A program made the translations under genes and the position numbers. Positions 25,967 through 34,132 of a stretch of DNA of 45,803 bases are shown piece by piece (position 1 is the first letter of the stretch; every line of letters starts with the position of its first letter). Origin of the DNA: an uncultured Eubacteriales bacterium. GTDB taxonomy: Bacteria; Bacillota; Clostridia; Lachnospirales; CAG-274. The stretch covers positions 1 to 45,803 of the forward strand of contig CASFCZ010000056.1 in NCBI GenBank assembly GCA_949293325.1, read 5' to 3'. The notes beneath the pieces are model-generated. The model was not told the DNA's origin. It saw only the letters and a list, made by a program, of their open reading frames with translations, and searched no databases.

Positions 25967-27832
25967 TTAATCAAGCTCAAGAGCACCTGTATAAAGCTGG
26001 TAATAAGTACCCTTTTCCTTAAGAAGCTCCTCATGTTCACCACGTTCGATTATTCTACCGTGGTCAAGTACCATAATGGCATCACTGTTTCTGATAGTTG
26101 AAAGTCTATGGGCAATTACAAATACCGTTCTGCCCTTCATAAGCTCATCCATACCACGTTGTACTATGCTTTCTGTACGGGTATCAATACTTGATGTAGC
26201 CTCATCAAGGATAAGTACGGGAGGATTGGCAATTGCTGCCCTGGCAATGGCAAGGAGCTGTCTTTCGCCCTGGCTCAGTTCCTCACCGTCAGAGGTAAGC
26301 TCCGTATCATAACCCTTTGGCAGCAGCTCGATAAATCTGTTTGCATTGGCAAGCTTAGCTGCTGCATATACCTCCTCATCAGTTGCATCAAGTTTACCAT
26401 AACGGATGTTTTCCATAATGGTACCGCTGAAAAGATGTGTATCCTGCAATACTATACCCAAGGACTTTCTGAGGGAAGATTTTTTAATATCCTTTATATT
26501 TATACCATCATATTCAATACGACCGTCTGTAACGTCATAAAACCTGTTAATAAGGTTAGTAATGGTTGTTTTACCTGCACCGGTAGAACCTACAAAGGCT
26601 ATCTTCTGTCCGGGTTTTGCAAAAAGTGAAAGATGATGAAGCACTATATTTTTTCCGTCATAGGCAAAGTTCATATCAAAGAACCTTACATCACCCTCCA
26701 TACGCTTAAGGGTATAACCACCCTTATCATCAGGTATCTGCCATGCCCATGTGCCTGTACGCTCGCTGCATGAAGTCATGCTTCCGTCGGCATTTACCTT
26801 AACCCTGGTAAGGGTAACCTTACCTTCATCAACCTCAGGCTTTTCATCAAGCATATCAAATATACGTTCTGCACCTGCAAGTGCCATAACGATAGCATTA
26901 AACTGGTTTGAAATTTGTGCAAAGGGCTGGTTAAAACTCTTTGAAAACTGCATATAGGATGCCATAACACCTACGGTAACTCCGCCTACGCCAAGGATGG
27001 CAAGGATACCGCCGATCATGGCTGTAAGCACATACTGAAGATTACCCAGGTTAGCAATAATAGGCATCATTATATTTGCATAATGGTTAGCATTATCTGC
27101 ACTGTTGCAAAGCTCGTTATTTATCTTATCAAACTCTGCCTTGGTCTTTTCCTCATGGTTGAAAACCTTAATTACCTTCTGACCTGCCATATGCTCCTCA
27201 ATAAAGCCCGTTACCTTAGCAATATCCAGCTGCTGCTCAACAAAGAAGTGACCGCTTCTGCTGCCTATCTTTCTTGTAACAAAGGTCATCATGACAATCA
27301 TTACTATAGCAAGAAGTGAAAGGGGCAGATTGATGCTGACCATAGCGATAAATGTTACTATTGCACTTACAAGGGACGAAAAGCCCATTGGAATACTCTG
27401 GCTTATCATCTGCCTGAGGGCATCTGTATCATTTGTATAAAGTGACATAATATCACCGTTTGCACGTCTGTCAAAGTAACCTATAGGAAGGGTCTGCATA
27501 TGCTCAAACATTTCATCCCTGACCTTTTTAAGGACACCCTGACCGATATTTACCATAAGTCTGTTATATACATAAGTAGCTATTACACCTGCAAGATCAA
27601 GACAACCCAGCAATATAATTGCCTTTGTAAGTCCGCTGAAATCGGGATTTTGTGAACCGATAAAAGGCACTACAAAGTCATCAAGTATATACATAAGTGA
27701 AAGGGGACCTGCAAGGGATGCAAGGGCACTTATAATAATGGAAATTACCACTATTACAAACTGCAACCTGTAAATACCCGTTACATAGCCCATAAGCCTT
27801 TTTGCTATCTGCCATTTGGTAGGTCTTAACAT
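25967..27832 (-). CDS. ABC exporter subunit with canonical ATPase site (BmrD/TM288-like)
   Basis: Half-transporter: six membrane segments (~1-320) and an ATPase domain. Walker A GSTGAGKTT (~410), Q-loop VLQDTHLFSG, signature LSQGERQL, Walker B VLILDEATSSID with the catalytic Glu, and H-loop IAHRLST are all intact. Between the membrane part and the ATPase fold there is a ~45-residue insert (around DGSMTSCSERTGTWAWQIPD) not seen in minimal exporters. ATG overlaps the stop of the partner gene by one base, so the two are made together and probably form a heterodimer with one degenerate site in the partner. Substrate unknown; drugs or peptides are likely. Confidence 0.9.
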   Translation of the reverse strand: MLRPTKWQIAKRLMGYVTGIYRLQFVIVVISIIISALASLAGPLSLMYILDDFVVPFIGSQNPDFSGLTKAIILLGCLDLAGVIATYVYNRLMVNIGQGVLKKVRDEMFEHMQTLPIGYFDRRANGDIMSLYTNDTDALRQMISQSIPMGFSSLVSAIVTFIAMVSINLPLSLLAIVMIVMMTFVTRKIGSRSGHFFVEQQLDIAKVTGFIEEHMAGQKVIKVFNHEEKTKAEFDKINNELCNSADNANHYANIMMPIIANLGNLQYVLTAMIGGILAILGVGGVTVGVMASYMQFSKSFNQPFAQISNQFNAIVMALAGAERIFDMLDEKPEVDEGKVTLTRVKVNADGSMTSCSERTGTWAWQIPDDKGGYTLKRMEGDVRFFDMNFAYDGKNIVLHHLSLFAKPGQKIAFVGSTGAGKTTITNLINRFYDVTDGRIEYDGINIKDIKKSSLRKSLGIVLQDTHLFSGTIMENIRYGKLDATDEEVYAAAKLANANRFIELLPKGYDTELTSDGEELSQGERQLLAIARAAIANPPVLILDEATSSIDTRTESIVQRGMDELMKGRTVFVIAHRLSTIRNSDAIMVLDHGRIIERGEHEELLKEKGTYYQLYTGALELD

Positions 27833-29559
27833 TACTTCTCAGCTCCTTTCATCTGTGAATAATATACTTCCTGATAAATCTTGTTACTCTTTAAAAGTTC
27901 CTCAGAGGTACCTATTCCGCTTATTTTTCCTTCATCAAGGACTATTATCCTGTCTGCATCCTCAACGGAGCTTACCCTTTGGGCAATAATAAGCTTGGTG
28001 GTATTAGGTATCTCTTCACGGAAAGCCTTTCTGATAAGACTGTCTGTTTTGGTATCAACGGCACTGGTTGAGTCATCAAGAATAAGTATCTTTGGCTTCT
28101 TAAGCAATGCCCTTGCTATGCAAAGTCTTTGCTTCTGACCACCTGATACATTTGTACCGCCCTGGTCAAGGACAGTTTCATACTTTCTTGGAAATTCCTG
28201 AACAAAGGAGTCAGCCTGTGCAAGCTTACATACACGCTGAACTTCCTCATCACTGGCATTTTCATCACCCCAGCGGATATTATCTGCAATAGTACCTGAG
28301 AAAAGCACATTTTTCTGCAGTACCATGGCAACCTGGTCACGAAGGGCCTCAATATCATATTTCCTTACATCCACGCCGCCAACCTTAACGGAACCCTTTT
28401 TAACATCGTACAGTCTTGGTATAAGCTGTACAAGGCTTGACTTGGAGCTGCCTGTACCACCTATAATACCAATGGTCTCACCGCTTTTTATCTTAATATT
28501 GATATCAGTAAGCACATACTTGCTTTCATCGTCACTGTAACCAAAGGATACATTATCAAACTCAATGCTGCCATCTGCAACGGATGTAACCGGATTTTCA
28601 GGAGATGTCATGGTACTCTTTTCATTAAGTACTTCTACAACTCTCTCTGCTGAAGAACGTGCCATAAGCACCATTACAAATATCATAGACAGCATCATAA
28701 GGGATGAAAGTATCATAACCGTATATACAATAAGGCTTGTAAGCTCACCTGAAAGCATATCCCCATATACGATAAACTTACCGCCTACAAGGGACATAAC
28801 TATCATTGCTCCATACATAACAAACTGCATAAGAGGCGCATTAAAGGCTACAATCTTTTCAGCTGCCTTGAACTTGTCATATACCTCCTTGGAAACGCCA
28901 TGGAACTTCTCTATCTCATGATCTTCCCTTACATATGCCTTTACTACTCTGACTGCATTTACATTTTCCTGTACAACACAGTTGAGCCTGTCGTACTTTT
29001 TAAACACTGTTCTGAAATAAGGGAAGGCATTACCTGCTATTGCAAAAAGTCCTATAAAAAGTATTGGAATGGCAACAGCAAAGGTAATAGAAAGCTTAGC
29101 GTTAATGCTGATAACCATAATAAGTGCAAATATCAGCATAATAGGGGCACGGACAAGAACCCTGACTATCATCTGATAAGCATTCTGTATATTTGTAATA
29201 TCGGTAGTCAGCCTTGTTACAAGACTGGAAGTTGAAAACTTATCAATATTTTCAAAAGAAAAGTCCTGTATACTATAAAAAATATCATGCCTTAAATTTT
29301 TTGCAAAGCCTGCAGCAGCATTTGCCGCATATTTACCTGAGGAGGCACCACAGTAAAGAGATGCAAAGGCAGCTACAATAGTAGCTAAGCTGATAAGCAC
29401 CGTATATACAATACTGCCCTGAGCCATTCCCACATCAATGATCTTAGCCATTAAAAAGGGTATAAGAACCTCAAGGACGACCTCCAAAGTTACAAATACG
29501 CCCGAAAGGATAGACGAGCGCTTATATTCTCTTATAGAACCCATAAGCGTTTTAAGCAT
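27832..29559 (-). CDS. ABC exporter subunit with degenerate ATPase site (BmrC/TM287-like)
   Basis: 575-residue half-transporter with a six-helix membrane domain and an ATPase domain: Walker A GGTGSSKSS, signature VSGGQKQR, Walker B ILILDDSTSAVD. The catalytic Glu after Walker B is Asp, and the H-loop reads IAQRVSS with Gln for His, both marks of the degenerate partner in heterodimeric exporters such as BmrCD and TM287/288. It overlaps the marR 3' end by 8 bases and the second subunit by one base, giving a three-gene operon under MarR control. Confidence 0.92.
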   Translation of the reverse strand: MLKTLMGSIREYKRSSILSGVFVTLEVVLEVLIPFLMAKIIDVGMAQGSIVYTVLISLATIVAAFASLYCGASSGKYAANAAAGFAKNLRHDIFYSIQDFSFENIDKFSTSSLVTRLTTDITNIQNAYQMIVRVLVRAPIMLIFALIMVISINAKLSITFAVAIPILFIGLFAIAGNAFPYFRTVFKKYDRLNCVVQENVNAVRVVKAYVREDHEIEKFHGVSKEVYDKFKAAEKIVAFNAPLMQFVMYGAMIVMSLVGGKFIVYGDMLSGELTSLIVYTVMILSSLMMLSMIFVMVLMARSSAERVVEVLNEKSTMTSPENPVTSVADGSIEFDNVSFGYSDDESKYVLTDINIKIKSGETIGIIGGTGSSKSSLVQLIPRLYDVKKGSVKVGGVDVRKYDIEALRDQVAMVLQKNVLFSGTIADNIRWGDENASDEEVQRVCKLAQADSFVQEFPRKYETVLDQGGTNVSGGQKQRLCIARALLKKPKILILDDSTSAVDTKTDSLIRKAFREEIPNTTKLIIAQRVSSVEDADRIIVLDEGKISGIGTSEELLKSNKIYQEVYYSQMKGAEK

Positions 29560-29995
29560 AATTTTCCTCCTTTAAATTTCCTATCATTTTTCGTATAACA
29601 TTGTTAAAGACCTTAAGATCCTCCTTTGGAATATCTTTGGTAAGCCGTTGCTCCATCTCCTCAAGCTCCGACTTGACAATGCTCTTAAGTTCCTCACCCT
29701 TCTGGGTAATTACTATACGTTTCAGTCTGGCATCATAGCTGACACTTTCCCTGCGTATAACTCCCACCTTTTCCATATTGGCAAGCATACTGCTTGCACT
29801 TGAGCGACGGATATTAAAGTCCAGCTCAATATCCCGCTGAAAAACGTTCCTTACCTCCGCCTGTGCAAATATGTAGTGGAGTACCTGTCCCTGCCTGCCT
29901 GTTAGCAGACTGTGATTTTTATTTCCTGAAAAACTGCGTCTGATCTCATTGGAAAGCATACCTATCAATGCACCACAGTGATTATCCTCATTCAA
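29552..29995 (-). CDS. MarR-family transcriptional regulator, TTG start
   Basis: 147-residue winged-helix repressor. LTGRQGQVLHYIF begins the helix-turn-helix domain; DIELDFNIRRSSASSMLANMEKVGVIRRE is the recognition helix region, and SYDARLKRIVITQKG the wing. The start is TTG at 29993-29995, 7 bases after a perfect AAAGGAGG; the nearby ATG is out of frame. Two tandem operator-like sites lie in its promoter and the exporter genes overlap it, so it very likely represses itself and the exporter until a ligand binds. Confidence 0.92.
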   Translation of the reverse strand: MNEDNHCGALIGMLSNEIRRSFSGNKNHSLLTGRQGQVLHYIFAQAEVRNVFQRDIELDFNIRRSSASSMLANMEKVGVIRRESVSYDARLKRIVITQKGEELKSIVKSELEEMEQRLTKDIPKEDLKVFNNVIRKMIGNLKEENYA

Positions 29996-30013
29996 TGTTA
30001 CACCTCCTTTAAT

Positions 30014-30042
30014 GTTAGTATCCTAACTGTTTGTGTCCTAAC
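30014..30042 (-). promoter_or_regulatory. Tandem MarR-type operator sites
   Basis: GTTAGGATACTAAC (plus 30014-30027 region, a perfect GTTAG/CTAAC dyad) and GTTAGGACACAAAC (30029-30042) repeat at 15-bp offset just downstream of the -10 box of marR. The placement would block transcription start. Confidence 0.72.
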
Positions 30043-30043
30043 A

Positions 30044-30072
30044 ATTATATTGTATTTTTCACAAATAATCAA
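30044..30072 (-). promoter_or_regulatory. Promoter of the marR-ABC operon
   Basis: Minus strand -35 TTGATT (30067-30072), 17-bp spacer, -10 TATAAT (30044-30049). Confidence 0.72.
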
Positions 30073-30128
30073 CACCAAATTTGTGAACTTTTTCTTAACA
30101 GCCATTGACTCTTGTTTTTTCAGAGGAT

Positions 30129-30156
30129 TTGACTTATAATTAAACATAGATAAAAT
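30129..30156 (+). promoter_or_regulatory. Promoter of the HIT gene
   Basis: TTGACT (30129-30134), 16-bp spacer, TAAAAT (30151-30156), close to the start codon at 30173; the divergent marR promoter is 57 bp away. Confidence 0.6.
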
Positions 30157-30172
30157 TTCGGAGGTGTATAAC

Positions 30173-30583
30173 ATGGATAACTGTATTTTTTGCAAAATAG
30201 CAATGGGAGAGATTCCTTCAAATACCGTATATGAGGACAATGATTTCAGGGTGATACTGGATATTGCACCCGCTAACCCCGGTCACTGTCTTATACTGCC
30301 AAAAAATCATGCAGCAGATATATTTGAAATGGATGAGGAGCTTGTGGCTAAGGCTCATTGCCTTGCAAAAAAAATTGCTACGGCTCTGAAGTCCGCCCTT
30401 AAGGCAGAGGGTGTTAATATATTACAGAATAATGGTGCTGCGGCAGGACAGAGTGTAAGCCACTACCACATACATGTAATACCACGTAATACAGGAGATA
30501 ATGTAACCCTTAATAAGGAAGGCAACTCTATGTCTTCAGAAGAATTTGGTGCCATAGCAGATAAAATAAAAGCAGCTCTTTAA
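30173..30583 (+). CDS. HIT-family nucleotide hydrolase/transferase
   Basis: 136 residues from ATG 30173 (GGAGG 8 bases upstream). N-terminal zinc half-site CIFCKI, substrate block YEDNDFRVILDIAPANPGHCLILPK, and the histidine triad HYHIHVIPR near residue 100: the family hydrolyses adenylated or dinucleotide substrates (AMP-lysine, AMP-NH2, Ap4A-like). Exact substrate cannot be told. Monocistronic, with own promoter and terminator. Confidence 0.94.
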   Translation: MDNCIFCKIAMGEIPSNTVYEDNDFRVILDIAPANPGHCLILPKNHAADIFEMDEELVAKAHCLAKKIATALKSALKAEGVNILQNNGAAAGQSVSHYHIHVIPRNTGDNVTLNKEGNSMSSEEFGAIADKIKAAL

Positions 30584-30622
30584 AAAAATAAAGTTGCTGA
30601 CAATACTCCGGTATACAACATT

Positions 30623-30657
30623 AAAAGGCTTGTCTATTTACTTACGACAAGCCTTTT
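30623..30657. terminator. Terminator between HIT gene and PH-domain gene
   Basis: Perfect 12-bp stem AAAAGGCTTGTC / GACAAGCCTTTT followed by TTTT on plus; A-rich on the other side, so it serves both convergent genes. Confidence 0.85.
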
Positions 30658-30714
30658 TATATCCTTTGGCAGAAGGAGAAAGTCAACATCTGACCCTGCA
30701 ATTGGTCAATATTA

Positions 30715-31095
30715 TTATTCCTCCATTTCCTCAACTTCGTCGTTAAGGAACTCTCCCATGCGCATACGGTTTTCCCTTTTCATCTGCTCCACCTGTTTAT
30801 GGATAAGCTCTTTTACTTCAAAGGGACTTTTGATGTTTTTCAGTTCACATTCGGGATTGGTCTTATCGGTAGATTGAATAATAACACTGCCTACGCCAAA
30901 TATTTTTTGTCCCAGGGTCTGCCTGAAAGTCAGATCCCTGATACGATAAAGGAGTATCTCATCCTGAACAGTAGTAAAAAATCCCCTTTTGATAAAAAGT
31001 CTGTCCTCTGTAACAGAATACCTTGTAAAGGATATAGGCATACCTAAAATACGTTTTTTATCCGTCCATATAAAATTTATTTTTTCAAGCTCCAT
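30715..31095 (-). CDS. Bacterial PH-domain protein (bPH2 / YdbT-like)
   Basis: 126 residues, no membrane segment. WTDKKRILGMPISFTRYSVTEDRLFIKRGFFTTVQDEILLYRIRDLTF reads as a bPH2 fold (strand pattern with TxY/F and RIRDL), ending in an acidic tail. Unlike many relatives it lacks the membrane hairpin, so it may act in the cytoplasm. Function unknown. Ribosome binding site AGAGGTG before ATG 31095 and a good promoter upstream; no operon partner. Confidence 0.78.
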   Translation of the reverse strand: MELEKINFIWTDKKRILGMPISFTRYSVTEDRLFIKRGFFTTVQDEILLYRIRDLTFRQTLGQKIFGVGSVIIQSTDKTNPECELKNIKSPFEVKELIHKQVEQMKRENRMRMGEFLNDEVEEMEE

Positions 31096-31130
31096 AAAAA
31101 CACCTCTCTATCAAAAATACCTTATAATTC

Positions 31131-31159
31131 ATTTTACACCACCGGCAATACCTTGTCAA
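31131..31159 (-). promoter_or_regulatory. Promoter of the PH-domain gene
   Basis: Minus strand TTGACA (31154-31159), 17-bp spacer, TAAAAT (31131-31136). Confidence 0.75.
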
Positions 31160-31187
31160 CAAAAGCAAAACTGTCATATTAATTCAG

Positions 31188-31217
31188 TTGCATATTACTA
31201 TTTCTCTATGATATTAT
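31188..31217 (+). promoter_or_regulatory. Promoter of the VanZ-like gene
   Basis: TTGCAT (31188-31193), 18-bp spacer, TATTAT (31212-31217). About 60 bp before the start codon. Confidence 0.5.
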
Positions 31218-31277
31218 ATGACATATTACAGAGAATAACTAACTATATTCCTTTTATCATCCCGGAGGGTGATTTAT

Positions 31278-31784
31278 ATGAAAACATTTATTTACCTTAT
31301 ATTGATGCTGCTCACTATGACAGCTATATTTGCCTTTTCCACTGATAACGGAAAGGAAACCAATGCAAAAAGCAGTGCCATAGTTAAGCCCATTGAAAGC
31401 ACCCTTAAGGCAACCTCCCAAAAAACCTTTGAAACAGAAAAAGAAAAAACAGACTACTGGAAAAAGATAAACAGCAAAATAACCGTCGCTGTCAGGAAGG
31501 GAGCACATGCTACCATTTTCTGCCTGCTAAGCATATTTACACTGCTGTTTTTCAGAAGCCTTAAAATAGAGGATGCCGATGCCATAATGTTTACTATTCT
31601 GTTGTGTATCCTGTATGCAGCAAGTGACGAATTTCATCAAAACTTTTTAAATGGACGCGACGGAAAATTTTCCGATGTATGTATAGATACTTTCGGAGCG
31701 TGGATAGGTACAATGATTGTCCACATAGTATGTAAACTGAAGTATCGCAAAACAAACAGAAAACTGCATTTTAAAGTAAAGTAA
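31278..31784 (+). CDS. VanZ-like family membrane protein
   Basis: 168 residues from ATG 31278 (GGAGGG 8 bases upstream; an in-frame GTG at 31269 overlaps that site). N-terminal membrane segment then ISxxxG-like FAFSTDNGKET, a soluble loop, then RKGAHATIFCLLSIFTLLF, the segment LLCILYAASDEFHQNFLNGRDGKFSDVCIDTFGAWIG with the DExHQ and GRxxxxxDxxxDxxG signature of VanZ proteins. VanZ itself lowers teicoplanin sensitivity, but most family members have no known role. Lone gene. Confidence 0.9.
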   Translation: MKTFIYLILMLLTMTAIFAFSTDNGKETNAKSSAIVKPIESTLKATSQKTFETEKEKTDYWKKINSKITVAVRKGAHATIFCLLSIFTLLFFRSLKIEDADAIMFTILLCILYAASDEFHQNFLNGRDGKFSDVCIDTFGAWIGTMIVHIVCKLKYRKTNRKLHFKVK

Positions 31785-31818
31785 AAAGGGGGGTACCAAA
31801 CAAAGGTACACCCCTTTT
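31784..31818. terminator. Bidirectional terminator after vanZ-like gene
   Basis: Stem AAAAGGGGGGTACC / GGTACACCCCTTTT with one mismatch and a 7-base loop; A/T tracts on both sides fit use by the VanZ-like gene (plus) and the small membrane gene (minus). Confidence 0.75.
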
Positions 31819-31859
31819 AAGATCCGTGCCGCTACAGGAACCCTGAATATATTCCTATT

Positions 31860-32156
31860 TTAAGATATTTTCCTTAAACAACCATTTACATTTCTGCCGA
31901 CACCATTTCCTTTAACAGCACTTATATCAACCACATTACCATAAGCCCTGGACACTTTCCTTACAGCTTTAGTCTGTGGAGTAAAACCGAATGCAGCAAG
32001 GGAGAGTACCGCTGTGAAAAGAAATGGCAAAGTACAAGTATACATATCCTTCATATTATCAAGAACATTCCAACCGATAGTAAAGCTGAGTACAAAGAGC
32101 ACAACAGATACAAAGGCTGATACAAGATATATTTTGAGCAATCTGTTATTTTTCAT
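31860..32156 (-). CDS. Small membrane protein of unknown function
   Basis: 98 residues from ATG 32156 (AGGAGG upstream). Two hydrophobic segments: LKIYLVSAFVSVVLFVLSFTIGW and LPFLFTAVLSLAAFGF, separated by a short loop, then a basic C-terminal tail (KAVRKVSRAYGNV...). I do not recognise the family. It has its own strong promoter, which argues it is real. No partner gene nearby. Confidence 0.7.
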   Translation of the reverse strand: MKNNRLLKIYLVSAFVSVVLFVLSFTIGWNVLDNMKDMYTCTLPFLFTAVLSLAAFGFTPQTKAVRKVSRAYGNVVDISAVKGNGVGRNVNGCLRKIS

Positions 32157-32236
32157 ATATAACGCCTCCTTAAACAAATTTTCGCAAAAATACGAATTTC
32201 CGTTTAAACAAACACTTTATTAGTTTTCATATAACG

Positions 32237-32265
32237 AGTATACTACTAAATACAGAACGTGTCAA
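32237..32265 (-). promoter_or_regulatory. Promoter of the small membrane gene
   Basis: Minus strand TTGACA (32260-32265), 17-bp spacer, TATACT (32237-32242). About 80 bp of A/T-rich leader with TTCG/CGAA dyads follows. Confidence 0.75.
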
Positions 32266-32430
32266 ACATTTTTTCGCATTTTTCGAATTTTTAATCTAAT
32301 TGTAACATTTGAAATCTTTCTTTAACATAAGTATAACAGAAGATATGTCCCATATTCAGTACACCACCCCTCCAGACCTATAGTTTTAAAAATATGGATA
32401 TTATGCAAAATTAATATAGGAGACTATAGA
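32266..32430. other. A/T-rich gap without recognised genes
   Basis: Between the divergent small membrane gene and the FAH-family gene (340 bp in all, including promoters). Apart from the promoters and the palindrome described next I see no ORF with a ribosome binding site, no clear hairpin terminator and no repeat. Confidence 0.5.
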
Positions 32431-32457
32431 CACAAAATTATCTTTTTGTGCTATACT
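32431..32457 (+). promoter_or_regulatory. Palindromic operator and -10 box upstream of the FAH-family gene
   Basis: CACAAAA (32431-32437) and TTTTGTG (32444-32450) form a perfect 7-bp dyad with 6-bp spacer, directly followed by TATACT (32452-32457). A -35 is weak (TAGACA at 32427-32432). The dyad fills the space between -35 and -10, as a repressor site would. The regulator is not in the window. Confidence 0.55.
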
Positions 32458-32496
32458 CTAGTCAGTTATACTTGACATATAAAAGGAGATCTTATA

Positions 32497-33345
32497 ATGA
32501 AACTGATTACTTACCTGTATAATGATAAAGAATATGTAGGTATCTGGGATAAGGAAAAGGTATATCCTCTTCCCTTTGAGAACATGAACAGGCTTATTGA
32601 AAGCAGCAAGACCTTTAAGGAACTGGATAGCCTTGCAGACAGAAAAGGGGCTGTCAGCTTTGAGGATATAAAGCTTGAGGCACCTATACCCGTACCTAAA
32701 CAGGATGTTATATGTATAGGCGTAAATTACTTTGAGCACGCTCAGGAATCAGCAAAGTATAAAAGGGAGGCTTTTGGCGGCACCCATTCGGCAGTATACT
32801 TTTCAAAACGTATCAACCGTATGCAAACCACAGGAGATATTATCCCCAAATATACAGGGCTTGTGGCACACCTTGACTATGAGGCAGAACTTGGAGTTAT
32901 AATATCCCGGGACTGTAAAAATCTTGCAAAGGCAGAGGCTCTTGACTATGTATTCGGCTACACGGTAATGAATGATGTAAGCTCCAGAGATCTACAGATA
33001 GAACATAAGGAATGGTACTTCGGCAAAAGCCTTGACGGCTTCGGAATAATGGGACCATGTATAGTAACTGCCGATGAGTTTGAAAAGCCACCTAAGCTTG
33101 ATCTTAAGTGCTATGTAAATGACGAACTCAGACAGCACAGCAACACAGCCGATATGATAACAGGCATTGACGCCGCAATCCACGAGCTTTCCCTTGGTAT
33201 GACACTTAAGGCAGGCACCATAATATCCACAGGCACCCCTTCAGGCGTAGGTATGGGCTTTGATCCACCTAAGTTCCTTAAAAGCGGTGATCGTGTACGC
33301 TGTGTAATAGAGGGTGTGGGAGAAATAATCAACACAGTCGAATAA
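32497..33345 (+). CDS. Fumarylacetoacetate hydrolase (FAH) family protein
   Basis: 282 residues, family length. C-terminal FAH fold with the metal ligands in HLDYEAELGVII (ExE), VMNDVSSRDLQ, the WYFGKSLDGFGIMGPCIV block and the end motif ISTGTPSGVGMGFDPPKFLKSGD. Members are C-C hydrolases, 2-hydroxyhepta-dienedioate isomerases or oxaloacetate tautomerase/decarboxylases; the substrate cannot be fixed. AAAGGAGA lies ahead of ATG 32497. It is followed by an RpiB-like gene with its own promoter. Confidence 0.9.
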   Translation: MKLITYLYNDKEYVGIWDKEKVYPLPFENMNRLIESSKTFKELDSLADRKGAVSFEDIKLEAPIPVPKQDVICIGVNYFEHAQESAKYKREAFGGTHSAVYFSKRINRMQTTGDIIPKYTGLVAHLDYEAELGVIISRDCKNLAKAEALDYVFGYTVMNDVSSRDLQIEHKEWYFGKSLDGFGIMGPCIVTADEFEKPPKLDLKCYVNDELRQHSNTADMITGIDAAIHELSLGMTLKAGTIISTGTPSGVGMGFDPPKFLKSGDRVRCVIEGVGEIINTVE

Positions 33346-33346
33346 C

Positions 33347-33375
33347 TTGACAAACTGCCTTATTTCAGATATATT
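33347..33375 (+). promoter_or_regulatory. Promoter of the RpiB-like gene
   Basis: TTGACA (33347-33352), 17-bp spacer, TATATT (33370-33375), starting two bases after the FAH-family stop codon. Confidence 0.75.
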
Positions 33376-33409
33376 TTAATAAGAAATAATTTATTACAGG
33401 AGGACAAAA

Positions 33410-34045
33410 ATGAAGATTGCTTTAATTAACGAAAACAGTCAGGCTGCAAAGAACGAACTTATCTGCAATACACTTAAGAGCGTTGTGGAGCCTATGGGAC
33501 ATGAGGTATTTAACTACGGTATGTACAGTGCCGATGACGAGGCTCAGCTTACATATGTACAGGCAGGTCTCCTTGCTGCCATACTCCTTAACTCAGGTGC
33601 AGCTGACTTTGTTGTAACAGGCTGTGGTACAGGTGAAGGAGCTATGCTTGCACTTAACTCATTCCCTAACGTACTTTGCGGTCATATTGTTGATGTATCC
33701 GACGGATACATGTTTGCACAGATCAACAACGGCAATGCCGTAGCATTTCCATTTGCAAAGGGCTTTGGCTGGGGTGCCGAGCTTAACCTTCAGTATACCT
33801 TTGAAAAGCTTTTCGGCTGCGAACCCGGACAGGGCTACCCACGTGAAAGGGCTGTACCTGAGCAGCGCAACAAAAAAATACTTGACGAAGTTAAGAAGAT
33901 TACTCACACAGACATGATGTATATTCTTAAGAATATTGATCAGGACTTTTTAAAGCAGACTATAGCAGGTGCCAAATTCTCCGAATACTTCTTTGCAAAC
34001 TGCAAAAATCAGGAGATTGCCGATTATATCAAGAGTGTAATGTAA
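33410..34045 (+). CDS. RpiB/LacA/LacB-family sugar (phosphate) isomerase
   Basis: 211 residues with an AGGAGG site 6 bases before the ATG. The RpiB core includes the catalytic Cys in VVTGCGTGEGAMLALN (~68-83) and the AGLLAAILLNSGAADF helix; a C-terminal ~60-residue extension (PRERAVPEQRNKKILDEVKK...) makes it longer than ribose-5-phosphate isomerase B (~150). Similar long members include DhuI, which isomerises unsaturated uronates, so a pectin-related role is possible given the pectate lyase 4.7 kb away; ribose-5-phosphate isomerase remains the default. Closed by a terminator. Confidence 0.85.
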   Translation: MKIALINENSQAAKNELICNTLKSVVEPMGHEVFNYGMYSADDEAQLTYVQAGLLAAILLNSGAADFVVTGCGTGEGAMLALNSFPNVLCGHIVDVSDGYMFAQINNGNAVAFPFAKGFGWGAELNLQYTFEKLFGCEPGQGYPRERAVPEQRNKKILDEVKKITHTDMMYILKNIDQDFLKQTIAGAKFSEYFFANCKNQEIADYIKSVM

Positions 34046-34053
34046 TACTTAGT

Positions 34054-34087
34054 TGCCCCGTACCAAAAGTACGGGGCATTTTTTTTG
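34054..34087 (+). terminator. Terminator after the RpiB-like gene
   Basis: Perfect 10-bp stem TGCCCCGTAC / GTACGGGGCA, 5-base loop, then an unbroken run of T. Confidence 0.92.
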
Positions 34088-34097
34088 TAATTTACTC

Positions 34098-34126
34098 TTT
34101 ACAAATATAAAATATACTGATATAAT
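34098..34126 (+). promoter_or_regulatory. Promoter of trpEG
   Basis: TTTACA (34098-34103), 17-bp spacer, TATAAT (34121-34126). Predicted start near 34133, leaving a leader of about 185 nt. Confidence 0.75.
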
Positions 34127-34132
34127 GCCATT

